NCBI GenBank assembly: GCA_963820545.1
Contig: CAWGAJ010000001.1
Location: 1 to 64,000, forward strand
Direction: 5' to 3'
DNA length: 64,000 nucleotides
From: CAWGAJ01 sp963820545
Lineage (GTDB): Bacteria > Planctomycetota > Planctomycetia > Pirellulales > Thermoguttaceae
The translations under genes and the position numbers were made by a program. Of the stretch, positions 56,207-64,000 are shown one piece after another (position 1 is the stretch's first letter; each line of letters begins with the position of its first letter). The notes beneath the pieces were generated by a model. It saw only the letters and a program-made list of their open reading frames with translations. It was not told where the DNA came from and ran no database searches.

Positions 56207-56272
56207 TTCGCAAGCAAAAAACCTCAAAAGACCAAAACCCCGAGACCTTCCTAAGGTCGGCGGGGTTTTTTT
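56178..56272 (+). promoter_or_regulatory. Transcription attenuator (antiterminator/terminator)
   Basis: Region 2, AAGGTCGCGGGGT (56178-56190, inside the leader ORF), pairs 12 of 13 with region 3, ACCCCGAGACCTT (56237-56249). Region 3 can instead pair with region 4, AAGGTCGGCGGGGT (56253-56266), giving a GC-rich hairpin followed by seven T (56266-56272). The two helices exclude each other. Ribosome stalling at the aromatic codons would free region 2 and allow read-through. Complete translation to the TAG would cover region 2 and favour termination. Confidence 0.85.
56236..56272 (+). terminator. Rho-independent terminator of aro leader
   Basis: Stem ACCCCG/CGGGGT and GACCTT/AAGGTC with a CCT loop and an A against GG internal loop, followed by T7. 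It lies 30 bases past the leader stop codon. Confidence 0.85.
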
Positions 56273-56340
56273 GTTGGTGTAATGATTGCAAATTGAAAAT
56301 TGCAAAATGCAAATTTCAAATTGCGGACGTGGAAGCGGTA

Positions 56341-56365
56341 TGTTCCCAGGCATAGTCTGGGAACA
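56341..56365. repeat. Palindrome TGTTCCCAG/CTGGGAACA
   Basis: A perfect 9-bp stem with a 7-base loop, between the attenuator and the DAHP synthase start. AT-rich direct repeats (AAATTGCAAA type) precede it and an ACTGATAAC-type run follows. Confidence 0.55.
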
Positions 56366-56420
56366 AGGTAAAAAAAACAGATAACTGTTTACTGAAAACT
56401 GATAACGGGAGCTAATCAAA

Positions 56421-57431
56421 ATGATCGTCGTTATGAAAAAGGGCGCTACTAAGGAGCAAATCGAACACATGATTAAGCGCGTGGAAGAGTTGGGGCTTAA
56501 GGCCCATCCGATTTATGGCACCGAGCGCACGGTGATCGCGGCCATTGGCGAGAAGCGCGACGAGCATCGTACTTCGCTGGAAAGCGGTCCGGGCGTGGCC
56601 GAGGTGGTGCCCATTCTGGCCCCGTACAAAGTCGCCAGCCGCGAGGTCAAGCCCGAGCCGACCGTGGTCCGCGCCGGCAGCCTGGTCGTAGGTAATTGTC
56701 ACCTGGGCATGATCGCCGGTCCTTGTTCGGTGGAAAACGAGGAACAAACGCTTGCCACCGCCAAGGCGGTCAAGGCGGCGGGCGCCACGGCCTTGCGCGG
56801 CGGGGCGTTCAAGCCGCGGACCAGCCCGTACAGCTTCCAGGGACTTAAAGAAGAAGGTTTAAAATTCTCGCCGCCGCCCGGGAAGAGACCGGCCTGGCCG
56901 TGGTAACCGAGGTGATGTCGGAGCAAGACGTGGAACTGGTCGCGCGCTATGCCGACGTGCTCCAGATCGGCGCGGAACATGCAAAACTACCGGCTCTTGG
57001 AGGCGGCGGGCTATGAAGGCAAGCCGGTACTGCTAAAACGCAGTCCCAGCGCCACCATGGACGAGTTGCTCCTGGCCGCGGAATACATACTTAATGCGGG
57101 CAATCCCAGTGTGATGCTCTGCGAGCGCGGGATTCGCACCTTTGAGACGCACACGCGCTACACGCTTTCGCTTTCGGCCGTGCCGTATTTGCACGATCGC
57201 ACGCATTTGCCGGTAGTGGTCGATCCCAGCCACGGCACGGGCCACGCGATGCTTGTGGCCCGCATGGCCGCCGCCGCGATTGCCGCCGGGGCCGATGGAC
57301 TAATTATCGAAGTCCATCCAGACCCTGAAACCGCCTTAAGCGACGGCTATCAATCGCTGAACTTTGAAGAATTCGAGGCCCTCATGGAACTCTGCCGCCG
57401 CGTGGCCGAGGCCGTGGGGAAAGAGATCTAG
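56421..57431 (+). CDS. aroF: DAHP synthase, ferredoxin-like N-terminal domain type (two frameshifts)
   Basis: First enzyme of the shikimate pathway (phosphoenolpyruvate plus erythrose 4-phosphate). Residues 1-75 are the ACT/ferredoxin-like regulatory domain of the TM0343 type (MIVVMKKGATKEQIEHMIKR). The barrel follows: MIAGPCSVENEEQTL, LRGGAFKPRTSPYSFQG, RNMQNYRLLEAAG, VLLKRSPSATMDELLLAAEY, VVVDPSHGTGH and IIEVHPDPETALSDG. The frame breaks at about 56865 (one A missing in TTAAAATTC) and returns at about 56976 (two bases missing in GGCGCGGAAC), so the halves at 56421-56906 and 56949-57431 share one frame. The corrected protein is 337 residues. Expression is probably set by the attenuator upstream; GGGAG lies nine bases before the ATG. 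Confidence 0.93.
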
Positions 57432-57621
57432 AAGCAGGCTGACTTTATGCGCTCAGGATGACTTTATGTTCAGTTTCATGTAGATGCGGAGCATCTGTCC
57501 TACTTTCATGCAGGGATTGCGAAATGACTTAAAGGTTTGTATGTTATGCAGAAAGATCATTTCATAACGGTAGTTCTTGTGCTTGCCCAGCAGGGCAGGG
57601 TGCGACTGCGGAGACCGTGTC

Positions 57622-58533
57622 ATGAGCACTCCCCCGGAGAAACCAAAAGGGCGGATCGATTCGTTGCTGGCGGACGAAGCATTATACACTGTGCGCGAGC
57701 CGGAAAAGCCGCGTGCCCTGCCGGATTTTGTGGAAAAGCACTTGCAGGCAGCCAAGCAGAAGCGCATCAGAGCGGCTGAAGAGCTGCCTCCTCGGCCCCG
57801 CTGGCCCATGCTGAGCGGCATCCTGACTTTCCCCTTCTATCTGAACACACTGGGCCCGTGGATGTTCATTACTTTGGGACTGATGGTCTTCGGCTGGCTG
57901 TTGATGTTCTGGATCGAGAACGGGGCTGTGATGGGGGCGAGCAGCGCGTACTATCTGGGACTTCCCCCATTAGCAGTCGGTCTGCTAACACTTGGTTATG
58001 CGGCGTCCTGTTGTTTTAGCATCATCGAGGGAACGTGCAGCGGTTGGGATAGCTTCGAAGTCTCGCCCGGGGGCGAATGGAAAGAGTGGGTCTGGAACTT
58101 TGCCCATATTATTGCGTTGCTGCTCCAGGCAGCCGTGGTCGGACTCGTGGTGAAGCTGGTGAGCTTTTCCGACTCCTGGCTGACGATGGCGGTGGGCACT
58201 TTCGCGGCTTTTCCCCTGGTGCTGCTGGGGGCCTTGGCGGGCAACGGCGCGTGGGTGCCAGTGGCGATCGGAATAATATTGCGGAGCCTTGTCCCCTTAT
58301 GGTGGGCGTGGAGCCTGTTCTATCTGGAGACAGGCGTGATGATCGTGGGCTGCACTATACTGACAAAAGCAGGACTTGGGGGACAGGCGTACTGGCTGAC
58401 GCCTTTGTACGCGGGGCCGCTTTTGGCGACGGTAATCATCATCTACGCCCGGCTGGCCGGCAGGCTCGCCGGATGCATCGCAGCGGCAACAACAAAAACT
58501 TTAACCAAAGGAGACGAAGATGAAAAACCGTAA
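57622..58533 (+). CDS. Multi-pass membrane protein of unknown function
   Basis: A 303-residue protein with a charged N-terminal part of about 75 residues and then six or seven hydrophobic segments (MFITLGLMVFGWLLMFWI, HIIALLLQAAVVGLVVKLV, VPVAIGIILRSLVPLWWAW). No family is recognised. The ATG at 57622 is preferred because the protein then starts MSTPPEKPKGRID; the frame is open further upstream to 57577. The 3' end overlaps the following lipoprotein gene by 14 bases, so translation is coupled. Confidence 0.7.
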   Translation: MSTPPEKPKGRIDSLLADEALYTVREPEKPRALPDFVEKHLQAAKQKRIRAAEELPPRPRWPMLSGILTFPFYLNTLGPWMFITLGLMVFGWLLMFWIENGAVMGASSAYYLGLPPLAVGLLTLGYAASCCFSIIEGTCSGWDSFEVSPGGEWKEWVWNFAHIIALLLQAAVVGLVVKLVSFSDSWLTMAVGTFAAFPLVLLGALAGNGAWVPVAIGIILRSLVPLWWAWSLFYLETGVMIVGCTILTKAGLGGQAYWLTPLYAGPLLATVIIIYARLAGRLAGCIAAATTKTLTKGDEDEKP

Positions 58534-59116
58534 CGAAAAAATGTTGGCGTGGCTTGCCGTGATCGGCGCGATGCTCGCGATTAGCGGTTGCAGCGGCCCG
58601 GCAGTCGTGCCCGCGGAGTTTAAGCCCTACAAGGCCCAGGACGGATCATTCCTGATCCTCTCTCCGACCGGGTGGGAAGTGGAAAGCGGCGGCAAGGCCG
58701 GATATGCTTGGGCCAAGTTCACTTCCGGCAGCGCGGAAATCTCGGTCGACGCGAATTGGGTCGGTTCGATGATCGCCGACATCGCCAAGTCGGGATTCAA
58801 TCCGATAGGAATCGACATCGCTGTGGAAGACCGCGCTCCGGTGGCCGCAGTCCACGAGCACGAGCGTCAGGGTTTTGAAGAAGGCGCGGGGGTTCAGGAA
58901 AAGCAACCGGTGGCCGTGCCCACCGGCCTAAGCGATGCGCGGAGATCGGAGTTTACTGGCACGCGCACCTTCGGGGGCTCGATCCACGGCTACCGCGTTA
59001 CGGCCCTGAGCTCCGATAAGCGAATCCGCGTTGTCTGCCAGTGCTTGGAGTCGGAGTGGGAAGCGCTCAAACCCGCCTTCGACAAGGTTATCGAGAGCCT
59101 GGGAAGGGGGAAATAA
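58520..59116 (+). CDS. Lipoprotein
   Basis: A 198-residue protein with a clear lipoprotein signal (WLAVIGAMLAISGCSG; Cys at about residue 24). A beta-rich domain follows that resembles PsbP/LpqN-like folds (SFLILSPTGWEVESGG, then AKFTSGSAEISVDANW), but this is a weak impression. It has AAGGAGACGAAG before the ATG and overlaps the upstream membrane protein gene, so the two products probably work together. Confidence 0.75.
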   Translation: MKNRNEKMLAWLAVIGAMLAISGCSGPAVVPAEFKPYKAQDGSFLILSPTGWEVESGGKAGYAWAKFTSGSAEISVDANWVGSMIADIAKSGFNPIGIDIAVEDRAPVAAVHEHERQGFEEGAGVQEKQPVAVPTGLSDARRSEFTGTRTFGGSIHGYRVTALSSDKRIRVVCQCLESEWEALKPAFDKVIESLGRGK

Positions 59117-59138
59117 TAATTCTCGCGATCTTCATCTC

Positions 59139-60526
59139 CTAAGCGCTTATCCCACGCTCGTGATAAATTAGCCAGAAAACAAACGACACCACACACAGAG
59201 GCAAAAGCATGGTGGCGGCGGGATGGAGCAGTGTTAGCGGGCGTTCAATGTCGCCGCAGGCCAGCAGTGCAAGGGCCAGCCAGGTTAGTGTGGTCCAGAG
59301 GCGGTGCCTTTTTTCGGCAAAGCTGACCAGCACTGCCCAGGCGGCCGATGGAGCAATGATTCCATAGGTTAGTTGTTCGGAGCCGGGACCAAAAAGCAAT
59401 TGCCAGGAGACCCAAGCCGATATAAGCAAGGTGAGGAAGTAGCCCTCGGTTTCATCAGCCCTCACCCTGGCCTTTTCCGAAGAAGAGAGGGGAGGATTTT
59501 CATTAGCCCTCAACCCGGCCCTCTCCCCGATCGACCATGCCGACCACGGCTGCGCCGCGGTGCCCGATGGTGCCCGGTGGTGCCCGGAGAGGGGAATTTT
59601 TTTGATGCGGCGGCGTTGATAACAGCACCAGAGGAGCGCAGAAAAGCCGACAGTAGTTGCAGCACATGATATCCCAGGTGCGAAACGGGCGGATAAAGAT
59701 TTTCCCAGATGGTCCAGGCGTCGCGGAAGCCGGGCCAGCGGTTTTGTTGCGGACCGGTCAAGCTCGCATACCACTGTTGATATTGTTCCATAACCACACC
59801 CAGCGGCCGGGTGAAAAACGGCAGCAGGGCCAGTGCCATGGCGACAATCATAAATCGCCAGGAAAGTTGCTTGGGCCAAAAAGCCATAAAGAGTAGCACT
59901 GCCGCTAACGGCCAAATCTTAATGAACACGGGCAAGGCCAACAGGCACGAGGCCGTCCACCAGCGTTGATGGATGATGGCCACAGCAGCGAAGATCACCA
60001 GCGCCAGCAACAGCGAATTGCTTTGCCCGGACCAGATGCTCGACATCGATCCGATCGCCGTGAGAGCTAAAAAAGCCGCTTCGCGCCGCGGCGGCCCGGC
60101 GCCAGGCAACATTTCGCGCACCATCAGGCGCAAGGCCCAGACAGACATTGCCACGCTCAAGATGCCCCAGAGACTCGCTCCCAGCCAATCGGGCAGCAGT
60201 GCCAAGGGCGTAAACAAAATGGCGAAGGTGGGCGAATAGCGATAGATGTAGATTTTCAATTCGGGATATTCGGCGTGCAGCGGTTGATCCGCCCACCAGT
60301 GGCGCGAACCCCAGGCATACACCGGATAAACTGTGTGCTCTCCTCCCTGCACAATTGATTTCACGCATACTGCCGTTGCCAAGGCGATCCAAAGCCCGAT
60401 CGCCAGGCGCAGCCAGCGAGTATTCTGCTTCAAATCAGCAGACTGCAAAGGAAATATTGGGGCGTTGTCCATAACGATAAAATTTAGAAAATATGTTGCG
60501 GCCTGGGTGGATGGTATGTAAATCAT
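59139..60526 (-). CDS. GT87/DUF2029-like membrane glycosyltransferase with repeat insertion
   Basis: A polytopic membrane protein resembling the DUF2029 (GT87) mannosyltransferases. After the first helix there is a long loop (YRYSPTFAILFTPLALLPDW) and about eight more helices, with a conserved WSGQSNSLLLAL and FIKIWPLAAVLLFMAFWPK. The sequence changes frame at about 59645. A repeat of about 150 bp (59451-59600) is then read as a polar, non-membrane insert before the helices resume (LTLLISAWVSWQLLFGPG, LSF...CVVSFVFWLIYHERG). The insertion probably inactivates or alters the enzyme. The start may be the ATG at 60472 instead of 60526. Confidence 0.7.
59451..59600. repeat. Tandem repeat insertion in GT87-like gene
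   Basis: Two copies of a TTCATNAGCCCTCANCC unit at 59451 and 59499, followed by GC-rich sequence with TGCCCGGTGG repeats and closing GGAGAGGGG. It is related in sequence to the palindrome at 55961. Confidence 0.55.
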
Positions 60527-60608
60527 AGTATTTCGTCAAGAGTGTTCATTGCGGACGATATGCGGGGATGCTTGCGGGAAAAGTGAGTACAGACGACAAT
60601 GCGTTTCC

Positions 60609-63087
60609 ATGTCGTCGCCACCCGTAATGAATTTTGATACTCGAGAAGATCGGCCGCGCTACCAGCCGCTGGTGATCGTGCTGGGGGCGGTGAGTGCGGG
60701 CATTGTTATCGATTACTGCCGGCCGCAATCTCTGGCTTTCTGGTACGCGGCGGCTTTGGCCACGCTGGGCATCTGGTATCTGCTGGCAAGGCGGGGGCGT
60801 CCTCGGGCTGCCGCCGTTTTGCTGATGTTGACTCTGCTGGCCCTTGGCGCTGCATGGCACCATTTGCGCTGGAATCTGTTCGAGGAAAACGATCTGGGCA
60901 ATTTTGCCCAAATAAAAGCCCAGCCGATCGCCCTGGAAGCGATATCTATAAGTGCGCCCAGGTCAATACTGTTGTCTGCACCGGGCAGGCTGCCGCGATG
61001 TCACTTTGAGATATCCACGTTAGCGGTGCGTGATGGCGACAATTGGAAGCCTGTTTCCGGCAGGGCAATAGTATATGTATTAGGCCAGATGCCGCTGGTC
61101 GAGGCGGGCGATCAGATCCGGATATTCGGCAGCTTTTGGGCACCGTCCGCGGCGCATAATCCCGGGGAGTTTGACCGTGCCGATTATTTGCGCGGACGTC
61201 GCGTCGCGCGATAATCGAAGCGGAGAAAGCGGCTTGCATTTCGATTATCCAGCCCGGTAGCCCCTGGAACCTTTCCCGCTGGCTGGAGCGCGTGCGCAGG
61301 GGCGGCAGCGAACTTATCCGGCGATATCTCGATCCGCGCCAGGCCGAACTTGCCGCGGCTGTTTTGCTGGGCGAGCGGGAACAGATCGATGCCCAGCGCA
61401 ACGAGGCCTTTATGGCAACGGGAACGATCCACATTTTGTCGATTTCCGGTTTGCACGTGGGCATACTGGCGGGAGCGATGCTCTGGTTCTGCGGCGGTTT
61501 CCCGCGCCGCAGGTCTTGAGCCTGGTGCTGGTGACCTTGATCACCGTGCTATATGCCATGATGGTCGATGTCAATCCGCCGGTGGTGTGCGCGACGATTT
61601 TGGTATTGATAACCTGCTTGTCATTATATCTGGGGCGTCCGGCGCTGAGTTTCAATTCACTCGCCGCCGCGGCATTAGTGGTATTAGCCATAAATCCGTC
61701 CGATCTTTTTAGCGTTGGCGCACAGCTTTCGTTTCTTTCAGTAGCGGCCATTATGTGGGTCTGGCAGTATCGGGCGGCAATAGAACAGAAAGAGAAATAC
61801 TTACAGAAAATGGCAGCCGAACAACTGGGCCTGATATCGCGATTCTTCTGGAAGTGGGGGCGTTATCTGTGGGACTTGATATTTATTGGCGCTGTGATCT
61901 GGGCGGTAACCCAACCGCTGGTGATGGCTCGATTCCATCTGTTTTCGCCCGTGGCCCTGGTGCTGAATGCCGTGCTCTGGTTGCCCATGACGGTGGGATT
62001 GCTTAGCGGCTTTGTTTTCTTGTTTCTCGCGGCGCTGCTGCCGCCGCTGGCCGTCGTGGCGGCCTGGTGTTGCAATTTAAACTTATGGCTTTTGGAAAAG
62101 GGGATAAGTTTTGCCGCTGCCGTACCAGGCAGTCACTTTTGGGTGCCGGGGCCGGAAAACTGGTGGTTGGCGGGATTTTATGGTGGAGTGTTTGCCTGGG
62201 CGGCTTTTCCCTGGATTCGTCCGCCGCGGCGCTGGTGTGTTGTGCTTTTGGCCGGCTGGACTGCGATAGGTTTTATCCCCGCACTGACGCGACACGATAG
62301 CAACCGTTTGCATTGTACTTTTTTATCGGTGGGGCACGGCAGCGCCGCGGTGTTGGAATTGCCCTCGGGCAAGACGCTGCTTTACGACGCGGGTCAGTTT
62401 GGTTCGCCCGAGCGGGCAGGGCGGATTATTGCGGATATGCTCTGGTCGCGAGGGATCACTCACCTTGACGCCGTGGTGCTCTCGCATCCGGACATCGACC
62501 ATTACAACGCACTGCCGGAGGTAATGGAAAAATGCTCGGTGGGCGCGGTGTATGTTTCGCCGATGATGTTTGAAAAGGAGACATTGACCTTAGAGGCATT
62601 GAAATCAGCCCTGCGAAATGCCGGCGTGCCCGTGCGGGAAATAAGCGCCGGGGAGCGGCTAGAGAGCGGCGAGGATTGTCGTTTGGTAGTGTTGCATCCT
62701 CCCCGGCGCGGCGCCTCCGACAATGACAATGCCGACAGCCTGGTGCTGATGGTGGAATACCTTGGGCATCGTATTGTTTTGCCCGGCGATCTGGAATCGC
62801 CGGGACTCGAGGAACTGTTGGCCCAAAAGCCCATGCATTGCGACGTGCTTTTGGCCCCGCACCATGGCAGCCGCAGGAGCAACTCGCCGGGCTTGGCCGC
62901 GTGGTGCCGGCCCGATTGGGTAGTATTTAGCGGAGATGGCCGGTGGAGTCTCCCGGAGATAGACGCCACTTACCGGGCGGTGGGCAGCCGCACGATCCAT
63001 ACGTTTAAAAGCGGTGCTGTGGAAGCGACCATCGACAAGCAGGGCGCCACAGTTAAATCCTTTTTAAAAACAAAGACGGAACAATAA
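60609..63087 (+). CDS. comEC: ComEC/Rec2-type DNA uptake channel (two frameshifts)
   Basis: Inner-membrane channel for single-stranded DNA during natural transformation. Parts in order: an N-terminal pair of helices (YQPLVIVLGAVSAGIVIDY), an OB-like periplasmic domain (FGSFWAPSAAHNPGEFDRAD), the competence core (GTIHILSISGLHVGILAG), a series of membrane helices, and a C-terminal metallo-beta-lactamase domain (FLSVGHGSAAVLELPSGKTL, LSHPDIDHYNAL, LAPHHGSRRSNSP). The pieces are in three frames, joined at about 61205 (GTCGCGCGAT) and about 61497 (GCGGTTTCCC), each with one base missing. The corrected length is about 826 residues. The start is uncertain (60609 or 60627). Confidence 0.88.
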
Positions 63088-63109
63088 AGGCGGCAAAAAA
63101 AGTGACCGC

Positions 63110-63979
63110 CTATCTGTTTTGCAAATTGGCGGGGAGGGGCGGCACGTAACCTTTTTGGCCGCCTTCGTAGGAACTCATCTCGGCCCAAATTGGCAAGTGT
63201 GTGGAGATTTCCTGGGCCTGCTCGATAGTAAGATCGAATTCGCGCATCAGGTCCACGACTTCCGCGCGGCCGGTGAATTCGCTGGTGGCCCGGCGGTCGA
63301 AAAGGATGTTATCGACCAGTTGCGTGCCGCGCGTGGTGGTGGGGGCGTTAGTGATCACGGCGGTCATGCCTAAAAAATTGCCCAGGCGGCCGAGATGATT
63401 TTCGTCGGCCTGTAAATCGCCGAGGATAATGATGTCGTCTTCGTTGCGCTTGTCATCACGCAGTGTGCGATAAACGTCGGCCAGGAGATCCAACTCCAGG
63501 GCCGGTTGTTGGGGATTGGTTTCCACCGCCACCAAGGTGAAGGTGAAGGCTTGGGCGGGATCGAGTCCGCGCACGCGGAACGCGCCTACCAGCGGTTTAT
63601 GGCGGAAGCGTCCCAACGGATCCTCCACAAAATGCAACATTGAGCGATCGATCTCCAGGGCGGTGCGATCGAACACAAAGGCGCTGTAATGTTCGATGCC
63701 GTCGCGCTGCTGCGTGGGACAAGTGGCGAAGTCGTATTGCCTTGCGCCGGCGGCGTTGATGCGTTCCATCAGGCGCACCAGCAGGCCTTGATTTTTCCCG
63801 CGCAGTCCCTCCAGGGCGATTAGTTCAAAGCGCGGCAGAAGCCGTTCCAATACGTCGCTAATGCGCAGGGTGTTGAGTTTGGTCTCATCCAATCCGTCAA
63901 GATTAAACGTGGCGATGCGAAACGTCGGTCGCACGGGCCGGCTAGGCGGCTCGAACGAGGCGCTGCCGGATGCGGCCAT
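63110..63979 (-). CDS. Endonuclease/exonuclease/phosphatase-fold protein, possibly truncated at window edge
   Basis: An EEP-family (DNase I-like) protein of at least 289 residues. Motifs are RIATFNLDGLDE at the N-terminus, LIALEGLRGKNQGLL (metal Glu), LGDLQADENHLG in place of GDFN, and the C-terminal catalytic His in STHLPIWAEM, where the usual residue before His is Asp. The frame stays open to the window's right end upstream of the ATG at 63979, so the true N-terminus may lie outside. The substrate (nucleic acid or phosphoester) is unknown. Confidence 0.8.
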   Translation of the reverse strand: MAASGSASFEPPSRPVRPTFRIATFNLDGLDETKLNTLRISDVLERLLPRFELIALEGLRGKNQGLLVRLMERINAAGARQYDFATCPTQQRDGIEHYSAFVFDRTALEIDRSMLHFVEDPLGRFRHKPLVGAFRVRGLDPAQAFTFTLVAVETNPQQPALELDLLADVYRTLRDDKRNEDDIIILGDLQADENHLGRLGNFLGMTAVITNAPTTTRGTQLVDNILFDRRATSEFTGRAEVVDLMREFDLTIEQAQEISTHLPIWAEMSSYEGGQKGYVPPLPANLQNR

Positions 63980-64000
63980 GTCCTGCCGGCCGCCGCGAGG

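Overview
The window looks like part of a planctomycete chromosome (Planctomycetota, Pirellulales-like), most of it GC-rich. The evidence is a HYExAFE-family protein, a PEP-CTERM-tailed exported protein, an RNA polymerase sigma factor with a long C-terminal membrane and LamG extension, an Lgt with a PDZ-like insert, LPS genes, and a dnaA-dnaN-dciA-gyrB cluster. The taxonomic placement is an inference from gene content. No rRNA, tRNA or CRISPR array was found by eye.

Layout. 0.2-5.6 kb: a decayed PAS protein, a large MEDS-PAS hybrid histidine kinase and a 3'-truncated Rhs-like gene. 5.6-8.8 kb: a cupin, a phosphate transport pair (DUF47/PhoU-like plus PiT) and an FHA protein. 9.0-11.2 kb: an AT-rich island with a frameshifted cysteine-peptidase-like gene. 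11.2-16.7 kb: gyrB, dciA, dnaN and dnaA on the minus strand. 16.9-18.0 kb: a ParD antitoxin with a deleted ParE, then a PEP-CTERM protein. 18.4-31.4 kb: cysteine desulfurase, scpB, lgt, panC, a folK-kinase fusion, hisS and a GH43-like enzyme. 31.6-37.4 kb: dnaE and a TPR protein. 37.4-40.5 kb: a sigma-LamG gene, a RAYT transposase and a methyltransferase, separated by REP-like repeats. 40.6-46.9 kb: lpxK, a WaaP-like kinase and three glycosyltransferases for envelope polysaccharide. 47.0-51.4 kb: hisB, hisC, hisD and a CapA-like protein. 51.5-55.8 kb: a zinc-ribbon/STN membrane protein whose 3' end is hit by an IS5-type element, a MITE-like repeat and a TIR-domain protein. 56.1-57.4 kb: a DAHP synthase gene behind a leader peptide and attenuator. 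57.6-64.0 kb: a membrane protein, a lipoprotein, a GT87-like transferase, comEC and an endonuclease/exonuclease/phosphatase-fold protein.

The strongest regulatory find is upstream of the DAHP synthase gene. A 26-codon ORF contains eight aromatic codons in a row (Tyr, Tyr, Trp, Phe, Tyr, Phe, Tyr, Phe). It is followed by mutually exclusive antiterminator and terminator helices, which is the architecture of transcription attenuation responding to all three aromatic amino acids.

Caution on sequence quality. About seventeen single or double base frameshifts interrupt conserved genes, including essential ones (gyrB, dnaN, dnaA, lgt, lpxK). About half lie at a GGCGC/GCGCC motif. These are most simply assembly indels, so frameshifted genes are reported here as one spanning feature. 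Intergenic space is rich in palindromic and simple-sequence repeats of several unrelated families.
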